Shown here: piece by piece, positions 8,522 through 17,230 of the stretch
Position numbering within the stretch: position 1 is the first letter of the stretch
Layout of the letters: every line of letters starts with the position of its first letter
Assembly (NCBI RefSeq): GCF_050574275.1
Contig: NZ_CP192260.1
Coordinates: forward strand, 62,001-126,000
Source of the DNA: Virgibacillus_F flavescens
GTDB lineage: Bacteria > Bacillota > Bacilli > Bacillales > Amphibacillaceae
DNA: 64,000 nt
Direction of reading: 5' to 3'
The notes under the pieces: generated by a model
What the model saw: the letters and a program-made list of their open reading frames with translations, nothing else
Told to the model about the DNA's origin: nothing
The model's database searches: none
Program-made: the position numbers and the translations under genes

Positions 8522-9372
8522 TAATAGTTGACACAATGTCTCTATACTGTGAAGTAACTCTAGTTTTATTTCCATTGCTGCCGTCCAGGATCGTTGCGGC
8601 CGGATGCGCACCTTAGGGCACGGCTTCAGTCTCCTTGCCCCGACAAGGGGTATGCAAACGTTGTCCGCAAAGGACGGGTTTAGTTTGCCTTCCTCATTTA
8701 AACTGCGGGCCCTTCAGACTCGTGCTGTTCCCGCAGGATAAGGAAGGCTTCCCCGAAAAGGCATCGCACGAAGAAAAGGTGCTTTTCTTTTTCGAGGAGT
8801 CACCGCCCGGAACGATGCAGGACTGGTAAGGCTGTTTGCTAAAGAATTGGTTATAATTCCTTTCAACTAATGCATTTTGAAATAGACGTAGCTATCAAGT
8901 GTGCATTTAATAAATCTGTAAGATACATCTCTTGTCTAGAGATTGGAGCAGAGGATATGTATCGGTGAGATCCTAGAGCTCGATAAAGGTCACTGAAAAA
9001 GAGGTAGATCTTAAAGATTTAATTTCTAATTTTAACTAAGTATCTTCGAATATACGAAGACTCCAGTGGGAACAGCGCGAGCTGAAGATCCCGCAGGAAA
9101 GCGGTTTTTGCTTATCCGAGGAAGCTGAAGCCGTGCCCACGGAAAGCGAAGTATATTCGAAGATGCGAAAATAGATCCACCTATTTTGTACCACACACAA
9201 CTTTTTCAGTGGCCACCTACGGTGGCACAAGTGGGCTCACCATCAGCCATAAGATACGCGACTGCCAGCAGAGTAAATTTTGTTGTTAAGTCGCAGTTTA
9301 CATCAACTACGACAATAGTAACTAATAGCTTATTTTAGAAAAAGACGTATTTATATCTCTCGTCAAGTAACA
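8522..9372 (+). repeat. Interspersed repeat family A, copy 1 (interrupted)
   Basis: The 8508-9466 gap holds no credible gene. From about 8522 it matches copy 2 (34748-35449) through long stretches, for example TTTATTTCCATTGCTGCCGT, the CACGGCTTCAGTCTCCTTGC block, GACTCGTGCTGTTCCCGCAG, GTCTAGAGATTGGAGC, and the ending CGTCAAGTAACAT. Copy 1 lacks the outer AACTTTCGCA end, has extra sequence around 8740-8800, and is interrupted by a family B element at 8988-9214. GC content is higher than the surroundings. Short open frames across it are products of the repeat. Confidence 0.8.
8988..9214. mobile_element. MITE-like repeat family B, copy 1, nested in family A
   Basis: About 227 bp bounded by terminal inverted repeats GGTCACTGAAAAAG (8988-9001) and CTTTTTCAGTGGCC (9201-9214), one mismatch. 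An inner inverted pair ATCTTCGAATATACG / GTATATTCGAAGAT surrounds a GC-rich core with CCCGCAGGA and CGGAAAGCGAAG. There is no transposase gene. The second copy is at 63366-63574 in opposite orientation. A non-autonomous element is the likely explanation. Confidence 0.7.
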
Positions 9373-9424
9373 TATTTCAAGTTTACAAAAACTTAAATTT
9401 TTATGTGCCACATTTGAGTTATTA

Positions 9425-9460
9425 AAAAAGCTCCTGAAGTATAGCTTCAGGAGCTTTTGT
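9425..9460 (-). terminator. Rho-independent terminator of the 9467-10138 gene
   Basis: AAAAGCTCCTGAAG (9426-9439) pairs with CTTCAGGAGCTTTT (9445-9458). It ends in an A-run on the plus strand, that is a T-run for leftward transcripts, seven bases after the gene's stop. Confidence 0.85.
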
Positions 9461-9466
9461 ACTAAT

Positions 9467-10138
9467 TTATAAATCTTCTTCCGAGCGATAGATAAGCGTG
9501 AATTTATCTTCCTCCATTAACTCTGTCACATGTACCTTTAAGCCGTGACCAAATATTACTTCATCTTCCGTCATTGCCACAATCATTGCCTTAGTTTCAC
9601 TTTTAACATCCAAGTATATGTCACCAACTACCGGCTTCATGTCGGTTTCAGAATTGGAAATGCTTACGATTGATTCATCCTCAATTTGCTGTGATTCCGT
9701 AACAATGTTTTTATCGAAGTAAGCTATATCCGTACTTCCTTCTGATTTGCCTGGTACAAGTAGCACATATTCATTGTGCTTAACTCCATTATCCCGGGTA
9801 GTTACAACATTTCCGTTCTCTACATTATCGACCTTTTCAATCTCATTTAAGGAATAATGATCCAGAAAATCGGGAGTAGGCTTTACTATTAAAATATAAT
9901 CGCCAGCTTCTGGTCGCTTTTTTTCGTCAATCGTATAACGCTTACCATAAAATATAAATGAATCTGATTGTTTAGGCTTGTACAATTGAATATCACTAGC
10001 CTTAGACAGCACCTGCTGCATATCCTTTAATCGATACAAATGAACTGACTTTTTAAACATTGCCTTTACGGAATATACCTTGTGCAGTTCATTATTGTAG
10101 TAAACAAATTGTCCTTTTCTTACTTGAAAAAGTTTCAT
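9467..10138 (-). CDS. Hypothetical protein of 223 residues
   Basis: I do not recognise this family. The protein is soluble, acidic towards the C-terminus and rich in beta-prone segments. It begins MKLFQVRKGQFVYYNNELHK, with two similar 'G.YI..V / GQFVYY...HKVY' beta stretches around residues 8-25 and 75-90. It has no signal peptide or transmembrane segment. AGGAGG lies upstream of the ATG, and a strong terminator follows, so it is a genuine monocistronic gene. Confidence 0.8.
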   Translation of the reverse strand: MKLFQVRKGQFVYYNNELHKVYSVKAMFKKSVHLYRLKDMQQVLSKASDIQLYKPKQSDSFIFYGKRYTIDEKKRPEAGDYILIVKPTPDFLDHYSLNEIEKVDNVENGNVVTTRDNGVKHNEYVLLVPGKSEGSTDIAYFDKNIVTESQQIEDESIVSISNSETDMKPVVGDIYLDVKSETKAMIVAMTEDEVIFGHGLKVHVTELMEEDKFTLIYRSEEDL

Positions 10139-10295
10139 TTATAATCCTCCTAAGTTAAAATTCGTTCTGGTATAAAACATAGTACCTTCTATTTTCCCAT
10201 TATACCCTGGTGCTCAAACATATATCAGCAATTTCAACTTAAAAAATCAGTAGCAGATTATAAAAAAACTCTTTTTCACCTTACAAGCCGCCTTT

Positions 10296-10982
10296 TCAAG
10301 CTTTTTTCTGATTACGCATGTATCCTATTAATAGAACTAATATAGTGACCACAGTAATTAAAACATACTTTACAGGATTATCTGTAAAATTAAAGTTGTC
10401 CAGAATAAACGTATCACTGATTATCATCTCACCAGCAGTCCAGGCGAGAATACCCGCTCCAAAATAAGCAATCCAGGAATACTTGTCCATCACATTGACT
10501 ATTAGTTTTGAACCAAAGATCATAATTGGAATACTTATTGCTACACCAATTGCAATCATTCCGATGTGACCATGTGCAGCTCCAGCAACCGCTACTACGT
10601 TATCCAGACTCATAACTGCATCTGCCATTATAATTGTTCCTATAGCTTTAAGTAAATTGCCTGAAGAACGAATATCTGCATCGTGTTCGTCGTCCACCAA
10701 TACATGATAAGCAATAAAGAGTAATAATAGTCCTCCAATTAAATGAACAAATGGGATCTGTAAGAGGTAGACAATTACGATTGCAAAGATAATTCGCAGG
10801 AACACAGCCCCTGCAGTACCAATGAAAATAGCTTTGTTCTGCTGTTTTTTAGGTAGTCCCTTTGTGGCCATTGCAATTACGATTGCGTTATCACCAGAGA
10901 GTATAATATCTATTGCAATAATTTTGAGCAAAGCTATCATAGATTCTTGTGAAAAATCAATTCCGAACAATATCCCTTCCAC
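10296..10982 (-). CDS. TerC-family integral membrane protein
   Basis: Polytopic membrane protein of about 228 residues with the TerC-family pattern. It has two repeats, each with an acidic intramembrane motif: DIILSGDNAIVIAMA near residue 25 and DAVMSLDNVVAVAGAAHG near residue 120. It resembles the Bacillus YjbE/YkoY/YceF proteins, some of which export Mn2+ or metallate exported enzymes. The start is uncertain: GTG at 10982 has a poorly spaced site, whereas a TTG at 10970 has AAGGTGG eight bases upstream. An unusual structured leader lies upstream. Confidence 0.9.
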   Translation of the reverse strand: MEGILFGIDFSQESMIALLKIIAIDIILSGDNAIVIAMATKGLPKKQQNKAIFIGTAGAVFLRIIFAIVIVYLLQIPFVHLIGGLLLLFIAYHVLVDDEHDADIRSSGNLLKAIGTIIMADAVMSLDNVVAVAGAAHGHIGMIAIGVAISIPIMIFGSKLIVNVMDKYSWIAYFGAGILAWTAGEMIISDTFILDNFNFTDNPVKYVLITVVTILVLLIGYMRNQKKA

Positions 10983-11032
10983 CTTTCCCTTGAGCCATTA
11001 TATTTATACTACTCGTCTATACGTGTAATTAA

Positions 11033-11101
11033 GAACACTTTTTTATAAATACTTTCTTACTGCATAAGAGCCATTATGGCTTGGCGATTAGCCAAGTGTT
11101 C
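11033..11101 (-). promoter_or_regulatory. Structured leader upstream of the TerC-family gene
   Basis: Two pairings compete on the leftward strand. Hairpin CTTGGC/GCCAAG (11080-11096) shares its AAG with a long-range pairing of GAACACTT and AAGTGTTC (11033-11040 with 11094-11101). A small hairpin AGCCA/TGGCT lies between them. TerC-family genes often carry Mn2+-sensing yybP-ykoY leaders, but I could not match that consensus here. It could also be a weak terminator for the upstream amidohydrolase gene. Confidence 0.3.
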
Positions 11102-11108
11102 TAAACAA

Positions 11109-12149
11109 TCAGTTCACATGAGCGAATGCTAAGTCTGTATCAATATCTCCATAAAGACGTTGAACAGGTATATTTTCACCTTTCAGCCAACTGTTAAAAT
11201 CAAATACGACAGGTTCACTGTTTCCTCCCAGAGCAAACCATACTTTATTTTTTTTTGGAAAATAACCTGAAGTATGAATTGTACCTGCCCAATTTCGGTA
11301 GTCGTTAGCAAATACGCCCTTCTCCAAATCATTCATCATTCGGAATGCCTGATATCCATTTAATACATCACCTTTATGTTTATTAATCGCATTTTTTCTT
11401 TTAAAGGAATCAGCTAAATAGTGACGATTTTCGTGTTTAAGTACCTCAAAATGGTTTGTACAAACGTTTGATTGGTATGCCTCTACCCCACGTGGCGTAG
11501 CTTCTACAACGAATGTCGTATTATTTTTGTCCAGCACAATATAACTGAAGGAATGTCGGTGCGGTATTTCTTTTAACATGTTTACAGCTTCCTGTACATT
11601 AGCACAACTTTCAAGAATGATCCGTCCAATCATATTGCAAATAAAACCATCGCCAGGTTTTTTTCGGTGAATAAAGTTATAGCCAAGCGCCAACCCTTTT
11701 TCGTTCATTCCATCCATCCTGCCTGTAACCCGTTGGGAAGGTCCAATTATTGCATACCCGCTATCTTCTGGCTGATAGATCATAAATCTTCCTTCATATG
11801 TTCTTGGATGGTAATCATAATTTCTAATCATATAATTTTCATTAGTAAAGATTGAACATCCTGACCGCCCATATTCCAGTCGGTACCCACCAAATTCCTT
11901 CAGCACATCTTCCATCGGCCACTCTAAAGCGTCTCTAATTCCAATAAGTTCCTCCCAAATAGCTGGTGCAAATGGAAGCAGAGCATCTTTAACTGCCTTT
12001 TCCTTTATAACAAAATGAGCTTTTCGCGTTTTCCATTGTTTTCGTTTATTTTTAAGTAAGAGTGATCCTTTTAATTCTTTCCCCTGTTCATATCCGAAGT
12101 CGTAATGATTCCCTCGGAACTGTGTAATTTCACTGTATATTTGTTTCAT
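11109..12149 (-). CDS. C45/choloylglycine-type linear amide hydrolase
   Basis: 346-residue Ntn-hydrolase-like protein of the acyl-CoA:6-APA acyltransferase (peptidase C45)/linear amide C-N hydrolase group. The candidate nucleophile is the Cys in GRSGCSIF about residue 98, followed by RNYDYHP, the RMDGMNEKGLALGYNF block and the C-terminal NWAGTIHTSGYF segment. There is no signal peptide, so it is probably cytoplasmic and the Cys would need self-processing or N-terminal trimming. The ATG has GGGGTG upstream. Substrate unknown; members act on penicillins, bile acids, acyl-homoserine lactones or small peptides. Confidence 0.85.
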   Translation of the reverse strand: MKQIYSEITQFRGNHYDFGYEQGKELKGSLLLKNKRKQWKTRKAHFVIKEKAVKDALLPFAPAIWEELIGIRDALEWPMEDVLKEFGGYRLEYGRSGCSIFTNENYMIRNYDYHPRTYEGRFMIYQPEDSGYAIIGPSQRVTGRMDGMNEKGLALGYNFIHRKKPGDGFICNMIGRIILESCANVQEAVNMLKEIPHRHSFSYIVLDKNNTTFVVEATPRGVEAYQSNVCTNHFEVLKHENRHYLADSFKRKNAINKHKGDVLNGYQAFRMMNDLEKGVFANDYRNWAGTIHTSGYFPKKNKVWFALGGNSEPVVFDFNSWLKGENIPVQRLYGDIDTDLAFAHVN

Positions 12150-12279
12150 TTATTTGCACCCCATTTAACTTTACTTATTACCATATTAATGGAAATTACA
12201 TAAGAATGGAATGAAATGAAACTATTTGACTTTCCTAACGTATAAACACTTGGAAGAAATTATGAAGGAGTGACAAACC

Positions 12280-13998
12280 ATGACAGGAATATTAATGACA
12301 GCACTTTTATCTTCAATATTGTACGTGATCATATCGGTACTCTTGATCAGTAAAAATAAGAAAAAAAGAATGATGATTTTTCAGCAAGCGGCAATAATTT
12401 TTGCAGCACTTTTTATCACTACAAGTATTGTAAACTATGTTATCTTATTACCGATAACAATCCCTAACATGGTAATTGCAAACATAGTAATTGCAATTAT
12501 TGGGATATTTTTACTATACGGAATGACACAGACACCAGGAAAAACGAAACGAAATGGGCCAATCGAGGCAGCGCTTGGCTTATTAATAATTATTGCTGTA
12601 TTAGCAGTCCCAACTGTCTTTGTACTAGGTATATTCACATTAGATGACTCCTATGAATCTATTAACCAGCAGGAAGTTGAAGAAGCCAAACCATTGAATA
12701 AGGATAATACGCCAATTACCGTATCTCCTGAATTTGCCCGAAACAAGACTCAAAAGGCGATGAGTGTCATAGAAAACACTCAATTTTATGATTTAGGTAA
12801 ACTTCAAGTACAAAAATTGGATGAAGATATTGTGTTTGTCGGACCTGTCGAGTTCACGGGTTTTTGGAAGTGGTTCCGTGGTAAGGAAACAGAAGGATTT
12901 TTCACTATTTCTGCAACAAATGTAAATGCTCAGCCGGAGTTTGTTGAAAGTAAGATGAAGTATACAAACTCAAGCTACTTTAATAAAAATATTGAGCGCA
13001 CAATCTATGGAGCGTATCCCGACTATATTCAGAGTGGTGAAGCCCAGATAGAAGTGGATAAAGAAGGGAAACCTTGGTATGTTCAGACACTCTACAAACC
13101 AATTGGAGTTACAAACAAACCTGATTTAAAGGATTTAAAAGTTGCAGTTGTCAATCCAGTATCAGGTGATGTAAAACTATATAATACAAATAATGCACCT
13201 GCATTTATTGATGGATCCGTAAGTTCTGAAATGGCAACTGATGTAAACCAATATTTCGGTAAGTACGTGCACGGCTGGTTAAATTCCATCTTTGGTAAAA
13301 AAGATGTAAAAATACCAAACGAGTCAGGAACAGAAAGCAGTGTTACACCAATATTCAACGAAAATGGTGAAATGTTTTACTTTACGGATATGACCTCACC
13401 TAAGGAAAATATTGATTCCGCGCTTGGTTACACACTAATTAATGCACGCACTGGAGATCTTACTTATTATAATGGTAAGAAAAACAGCGGAATAATGGAC
13501 AGCTCTGGAGCGAAAGAAATTGTGAATAAGGAATTCCCTGAGAAGAACTGGGAAGGTTCAATGCCGGTACTGTATAATATTGACGGTAATCCTACCTGGG
13601 TTGTAAATGTGCTCGATCCGAATGGCCTATTTAAAAAATATGCCTATATTAAAGCATCGGATTCAGATTTCGTTGTATTCGGCGACACAGCACGTGACAC
13701 CTTGGAAGCATATCGACTTCAATTATTACAGGATCCAAGTAATGTTGCCTCTTCCGGTGAAACGCCACTCCAAAAGCGTTCAGGGGAAGTAACCCGTGTG
13801 TTAGTATCGATGCAAAAAAATGGGCAGGTTGTGCAGTTTTTACTAAAAGGAGATAAAACGATTTATACGATTACTGCAGGAAAGTCGCCACTTGCTCTTT
13901 TCCTTCAGTCAGGAGACACCGTGCAATTAGAAGCTAACGTCCGCGATAATGGAACCGGAATTGTTGAAACTATAACGATAGAAGGTTTAACAGAATAA
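12280..13998 (+). CDS. Membrane protein of unknown function with large extracytoplasmic domain
   Basis: 572 residues. Three or four hydrophobic segments lie in the first about 125 residues (positions 7-25, 35-80 and 93-118). A long soluble region without further membrane helices follows. The soluble part contains two similar blocks reading roughly VSGDVKLYN..A and ARTGDLTYYNG, suggestive of PepSY-like or repeated beta modules. The C-terminus resembles a small OB/beta domain (QFLLKGDKTIYTI). GAAGGAG precedes the ATG and a strong terminator follows the stop. I do not recognise a named family. Confidence 0.8.
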   Translation: MTGILMTALLSSILYVIISVLLISKNKKKRMMIFQQAAIIFAALFITTSIVNYVILLPITIPNMVIANIVIAIIGIFLLYGMTQTPGKTKRNGPIEAALGLLIIIAVLAVPTVFVLGIFTLDDSYESINQQEVEEAKPLNKDNTPITVSPEFARNKTQKAMSVIENTQFYDLGKLQVQKLDEDIVFVGPVEFTGFWKWFRGKETEGFFTISATNVNAQPEFVESKMKYTNSSYFNKNIERTIYGAYPDYIQSGEAQIEVDKEGKPWYVQTLYKPIGVTNKPDLKDLKVAVVNPVSGDVKLYNTNNAPAFIDGSVSSEMATDVNQYFGKYVHGWLNSIFGKKDVKIPNESGTESSVTPIFNENGEMFYFTDMTSPKENIDSALGYTLINARTGDLTYYNGKKNSGIMDSSGAKEIVNKEFPEKNWEGSMPVLYNIDGNPTWVVNVLDPNGLFKKYAYIKASDSDFVVFGDTARDTLEAYRLQLLQDPSNVASSGETPLQKRSGEVTRVLVSMQKNGQVVQFLLKGDKTIYTITAGKSPLALFLQSGDTVQLEANVRDNGTGIVETITIEGLTE

Positions 13999-14042
13999 CC
14001 ATACGAAATCTGCTATAGAAAAAATTCTTTTATTAACATAAT

Positions 14043-14080
14043 AAACCGAACGAAGCTTTCTGCTTCGTTCGGTTTATTTG
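14043..14080 (+). terminator. Rho-independent terminator after the 12280-13998 gene
   Basis: AAACCGAACGAAGC (14043-14056) pairs with GCTTCGTTCGGTTT (14062-14075) around a five-base loop, followed by ATTTG. It lies about 45 bases after the stop. Confidence 0.85.
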
Positions 14081-14275
14081 CTATCCGAAAAAACATTCAT
14101 ATAATCGAACGCTTCATCAAATTACTTCGCACACCCTTAGCGGAGACTTGTGTCAACCACTCTGTTCCTGCAGGAATCTTTGTATTTTCACTACGCTTAG
14201 TGGTTGCAATTATTCGCCTTTTGAGTTAACTATTTTAACAATGTCTAAATCCTATATATACCTATATTACACCGA

Positions 14276-16153
14276 TTACCCTTCTTCTATTTCTTCTACC
14301 AGAAGTGATAATTCTTCCCAGCGTTCCATTTTTTTCTCTAATTGATTTTCTGCTTCCTCTTGCTCTTTGTACAATTCCTGCACTTTATCAAGGTCGCTTC
14401 CAGCATCAGCAATTGCCTTCTTGATGCCTTCCACTTTCGACTCTAACTTTGCAATCTGGTCTTCAATTTTATTCCATTCTTTCTGCTCATTATAGGAAAG
14501 TTTTTTCTTTGATTTTTTTTCTGGAGCAGAGGGTTTTTCTTTTGCTTTAGTCACTTCTGTTTCCGCATTCTGTTTGTCCAGATATTCGCTGTAATTCCCG
14601 TAAAACCTCGTAGGTAATGGATTATCAGACAATACTAACAGCTGATCAACTACACGATCCAAAAAATACCTATCATGCGAGATAGTGATAACCACTCCAG
14701 GGAAATTCGCCAGGTAATCCTCAAGAATACTCAATGTTTCTGTGTCTAGATCATTTGTTGGCTCATCTAAAAATAAAACATTTGGCTCAAGCATTAAAAC
14801 CTTCAATAGATATAATCGTCTTTTTTCTCCACCTGAAAGCTTACGGATATAATTCCACTGTTCATAACGTGGAAAAAGGAATCGCTCCAGCATTTGTTCA
14901 GCTGTAATGACATCTCCATCTTTCGTATGGATGACTTCAGCGACTTCTTTAATATAATCAATTACTCGTATATCACCGTCAATTTCTTCGTTTTCCTGCG
15001 TGTAATAGCCTATTTTAACAGTTTCTCCGATGTCGATTGTACCTTGATCAGGTGTAACTTTATTTGCCATCATGTTTAAAAGCGTAGTTTTCCCTGACCC
15101 ATTCGGACCAACAATTCCAAGGCGTTCTCCAGGAACCACCAGATAATCAAAATCTGATACTAACCGCTTTCCATCATAGGATTTCTCAATACCTGTCAGT
15201 TCGATAACTTTTTTACCCAGCCGCTTTGAACCAGTCTGAAAAGCTGCATCGTTCTTGTTCGTATCAAAACTTTTTTCTTTCATTTCTTCGACGCGGTCTA
15301 TTCTCGCTTTCTGTTTCGTAGTTCTCGCTTTAGCTCCGCGTTTTAACCAAGCAATTTCACGACGCAAAATATTCTCATGTTTTTGTTGGCTGCTTTCTTC
15401 CAGTGATTCCCGTTCAGCTTTTTTTTCAAGAAACAATTCATAGTTGCCTGTATATTTATAAAGGTTGCCTTTATTTAGTTCATATATATTATTTGTAACA
15501 CGGTTTAAGAAATAGCGATCATGCGTTACAAGCAACATAGCACCACGGTACGAAGCAAGGAATTTTTCCAGCCACTCAATTGTAGCGTGGTCCAGGTGGT
15601 TTGTCGGTTCATCCAGAATCAATAAATCGGCTGGCTGTATTAATGCTTTAGCAATCGCAATCCGTTTTTTCTGTCCGCCAGACAACTCGGTAACTCGCTT
15701 ATTAAAGTCCGTAATTCCTAGCTTTGTCAGAACAGTCTTGGCCGTAGTATTTGCTTCCCATGCATTATTTTCATCCATTTTCTGCTGTGTGGAAAGGATT
15801 CGCTTCTGTGCTGTTTCACTTGATGGGTTCTCAGAAAGGTCAATAAGTGCCCGTTCATAGTCCCGCATCGTTTTCATTATTACTGTTTCACCAAAATAAA
15901 TTTGTTCAATAACCGTTAATTCCGAATTTAGAACGGGGTCCTGAGCCAGATATTCAATGTGATAATCTTTCGGCTGTTTTATCTCGCCTTTCTCAGGTGG
16001 TTCAATACCGGCAATCACTTTTAAAAACGTTGATTTACCAGTTCCATTTACACCAATTAATCCAATTCTTTCGTTCTCTTTGATTGTGCAGGAAACACCA
16101 TCAAACAACACTTTTTCTCCATATGTTTTGACTATATTTTCAACTGTAAGCAT
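14276..16153 (-). CDS. yfmR: ABC-F family ATPase (Uup/YfmR type)
   Basis: 625-residue protein with two fused ATP-binding cassettes and no transmembrane domain. Cassette 1 has Walker A GVNGTGKST, signature LSGGQKKR and Walker B LLILDEPTNHLD. Cassette 2 has GPNGSGKTT, LSGGEKRR and VLFLDEPTNDLD. A charged linker of about 80 residues joins them, and a C-terminal coiled-coil domain rich in Lys/Glu (last about 80 residues) is diagnostic of the Uup/YfmR group. Members act on ribosomes, resolving stalled translation, and the Uup coiled coil binds DNA. Monocistronic and leftward. Confidence 0.92.
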   Translation of the reverse strand: MLTVENIVKTYGEKVLFDGVSCTIKENERIGLIGVNGTGKSTFLKVIAGIEPPEKGEIKQPKDYHIEYLAQDPVLNSELTVIEQIYFGETVIMKTMRDYERALIDLSENPSSETAQKRILSTQQKMDENNAWEANTTAKTVLTKLGITDFNKRVTELSGGQKKRIAIAKALIQPADLLILDEPTNHLDHATIEWLEKFLASYRGAMLLVTHDRYFLNRVTNNIYELNKGNLYKYTGNYELFLEKKAERESLEESSQQKHENILRREIAWLKRGAKARTTKQKARIDRVEEMKEKSFDTNKNDAAFQTGSKRLGKKVIELTGIEKSYDGKRLVSDFDYLVVPGERLGIVGPNGSGKTTLLNMMANKVTPDQGTIDIGETVKIGYYTQENEEIDGDIRVIDYIKEVAEVIHTKDGDVITAEQMLERFLFPRYEQWNYIRKLSGGEKRRLYLLKVLMLEPNVLFLDEPTNDLDTETLSILEDYLANFPGVVITISHDRYFLDRVVDQLLVLSDNPLPTRFYGNYSEYLDKQNAETEVTKAKEKPSAPEKKSKKKLSYNEQKEWNKIEDQIAKLESKVEGIKKAIADAGSDLDKVQELYKEQEEAENQLEKKMERWEELSLLVEEIEEG

Positions 16154-16284
16154 TTAAAACATCCTCATTTCAAACTTGACTCTATCCCTTAGTATAAGGG
16201 ATAGAGTAACTCGTGGAAAGCTATAGAGCAACTATTGCATTATAACGGCACTAACTCCTGTTTCGGGTTCTTATTAATTGGTGA

Positions 16285-16431
16285 TTTTTCGATGGTGAGC
16301 TTGGCTTATCGATCTCTCAATTTCACTTATCGATGGCGAGAATCAACTTATCACGCTCGAAAAGAAATTTATCCATCCCGTTTTTAAAAATATCGATCCC
16401 GATACAAAATTTATCGATCTCAACTCGCTAC
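16285..16431 (+). repeat. Tandem array of seven degenerate 21-bp units
   Basis: Units begin at 16285, 16306, 16327, 16348, 16369, 16390 and 16411, spaced exactly 21 bp. Consensus is roughly TTATCGATCYCGA followed by about eight variable bases. The array fills most of the 337-bp gap between yfmR and the small membrane gene. No start/stop-bounded frame with a ribosome binding site is present. The same unit occurs three times at 48424-48486. Confidence 0.85.
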
Positions 16432-16490
16432 TTGCTGCACACCTGGCCATATAAACAACAAACACGCGTGCAACGAAGCACGCGTGTCGG

Positions 16491-16673
16491 TTATATGTCT
16501 GTATCCTTGGTTCCTTTAATGCGTTGTTTAATATAAATTATGATTAGAAACAAAAGCCATGAAGTAAGACAGTAAAATATTATCTTACTAGTTGGGTCCA
16601 TTTCGTTAAAGAAAAACGCCATCCCAACCCAAATTGCCCCTATACCTAAAATTTGATAAAACACTAATTTCAT
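16491..16673 (-). CDS. Small two-helix membrane protein
   Basis: 60 residues with two predicted membrane helices (about 5-21 and 31-48) separated by a short polar FFNEMDPTSK loop and a basic C-terminal tail. GGAGGG is seven bases before the ATG. The family is not recognised; the size and plan match small Bacillaceae inner-membrane proteins of unknown function. Confidence 0.65.
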   Translation of the reverse strand: MKLVFYQILGIGAIWVGMAFFFNEMDPTSKIIFYCLTSWLLFLIIIYIKQRIKGTKDTDI

Positions 16674-16747
16674 TTCTTACCCTCCACTTTATGGTACATC
16701 TATGAATTAGTGTATCGTATTTTAATAAAAAGTTCTACGCTTAATCG

Positions 16748-17212
16748 TTAGATACTCTTTATCAGGTTAGCCATTTCTATCGCTGCGACGGCTGATTCTG
16801 CTCCTTTATTTCCTGCTTTTGTTCCAGCGCGTTCTATTGCCTGCTCGATCGTTTCAGTAGTCAAAACTCCAAAAATAACTGGCTTACCTGATTGAGCCGA
16901 TGCCTGTGAAACGCCTTTTGCCGCTTCACCACACACATAATCAAAATGAGGTGTTGCTCCTCGAATTACGGTTCCAAGAGTAATAACTGCATCATATTTC
17001 TTGTTCATTGCTAGTTTATTTGCAACCAGCGGAATTTCAAACGCACCTGGCACCCAGGCTACATCAATATTCGCCTCGTTAACACCATGTCTTTTTAAAG
17101 TATCAACTGCACCATCCAGTAATTTACTTGTAATAAAATCATTAAAACGTCCAACAACGATTCCTACATTTAAATCAGTTCCAACTAAGCTTCCTTCAAA
17201 AGTCTGTCCCAT
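16748..17212 (-). CDS. ribH: 6,7-dimethyl-8-ribityllumazine synthase
   Basis: Condenses 5-amino-6-ribitylaminouracil with 3,4-dihydroxybutanone phosphate to lumazine. The protein has 154 residues, the usual size, with VGRFNDFIT, WVPGAFEIP, VITLGTVIRGATPHFDYVCGEAAKG (catalytic His region) and FGVLTTETIEQA. The start at 17212 is preferred because GGAG lies nine bases upstream; an in-frame ATG at 17221 directly abuts it. Last gene of the riboflavin operon, 18 bases after ribBA. Confidence 0.97.
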   Translation of the reverse strand: MGQTFEGSLVGTDLNVGIVVGRFNDFITSKLLDGAVDTLKRHGVNEANIDVAWVPGAFEIPLVANKLAMNKKYDAVITLGTVIRGATPHFDYVCGEAAKGVSQASAQSGKPVIFGVLTTETIEQAIERAGTKAGNKGAESAVAAIEMANLIKSI

Positions 17213-17230
17213 AATTATCATCTCCTGTTA

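Noticed and set aside
8635..8829. Open frames within family A and B repeats (also 34773-35149, 43631-43843, 63337-63534)
   Set aside because: They arise from GC-rich repeat sequence, have no ribosome binding site and occur in the same repeat in different frames.
10983..11108. Calling a yybP-ykoY Mn2+ riboswitch upstream of the TerC gene
   Set aside because: The conserved core could not be found by eye; only unassigned pairing is reported.
14148..14210. CAACCACT...AGTGGTTG inverted pair after the 12280-13998 gene
   Set aside because: Spacing of about 40 bases, no T-run, and the true terminator lies upstream at 14043.
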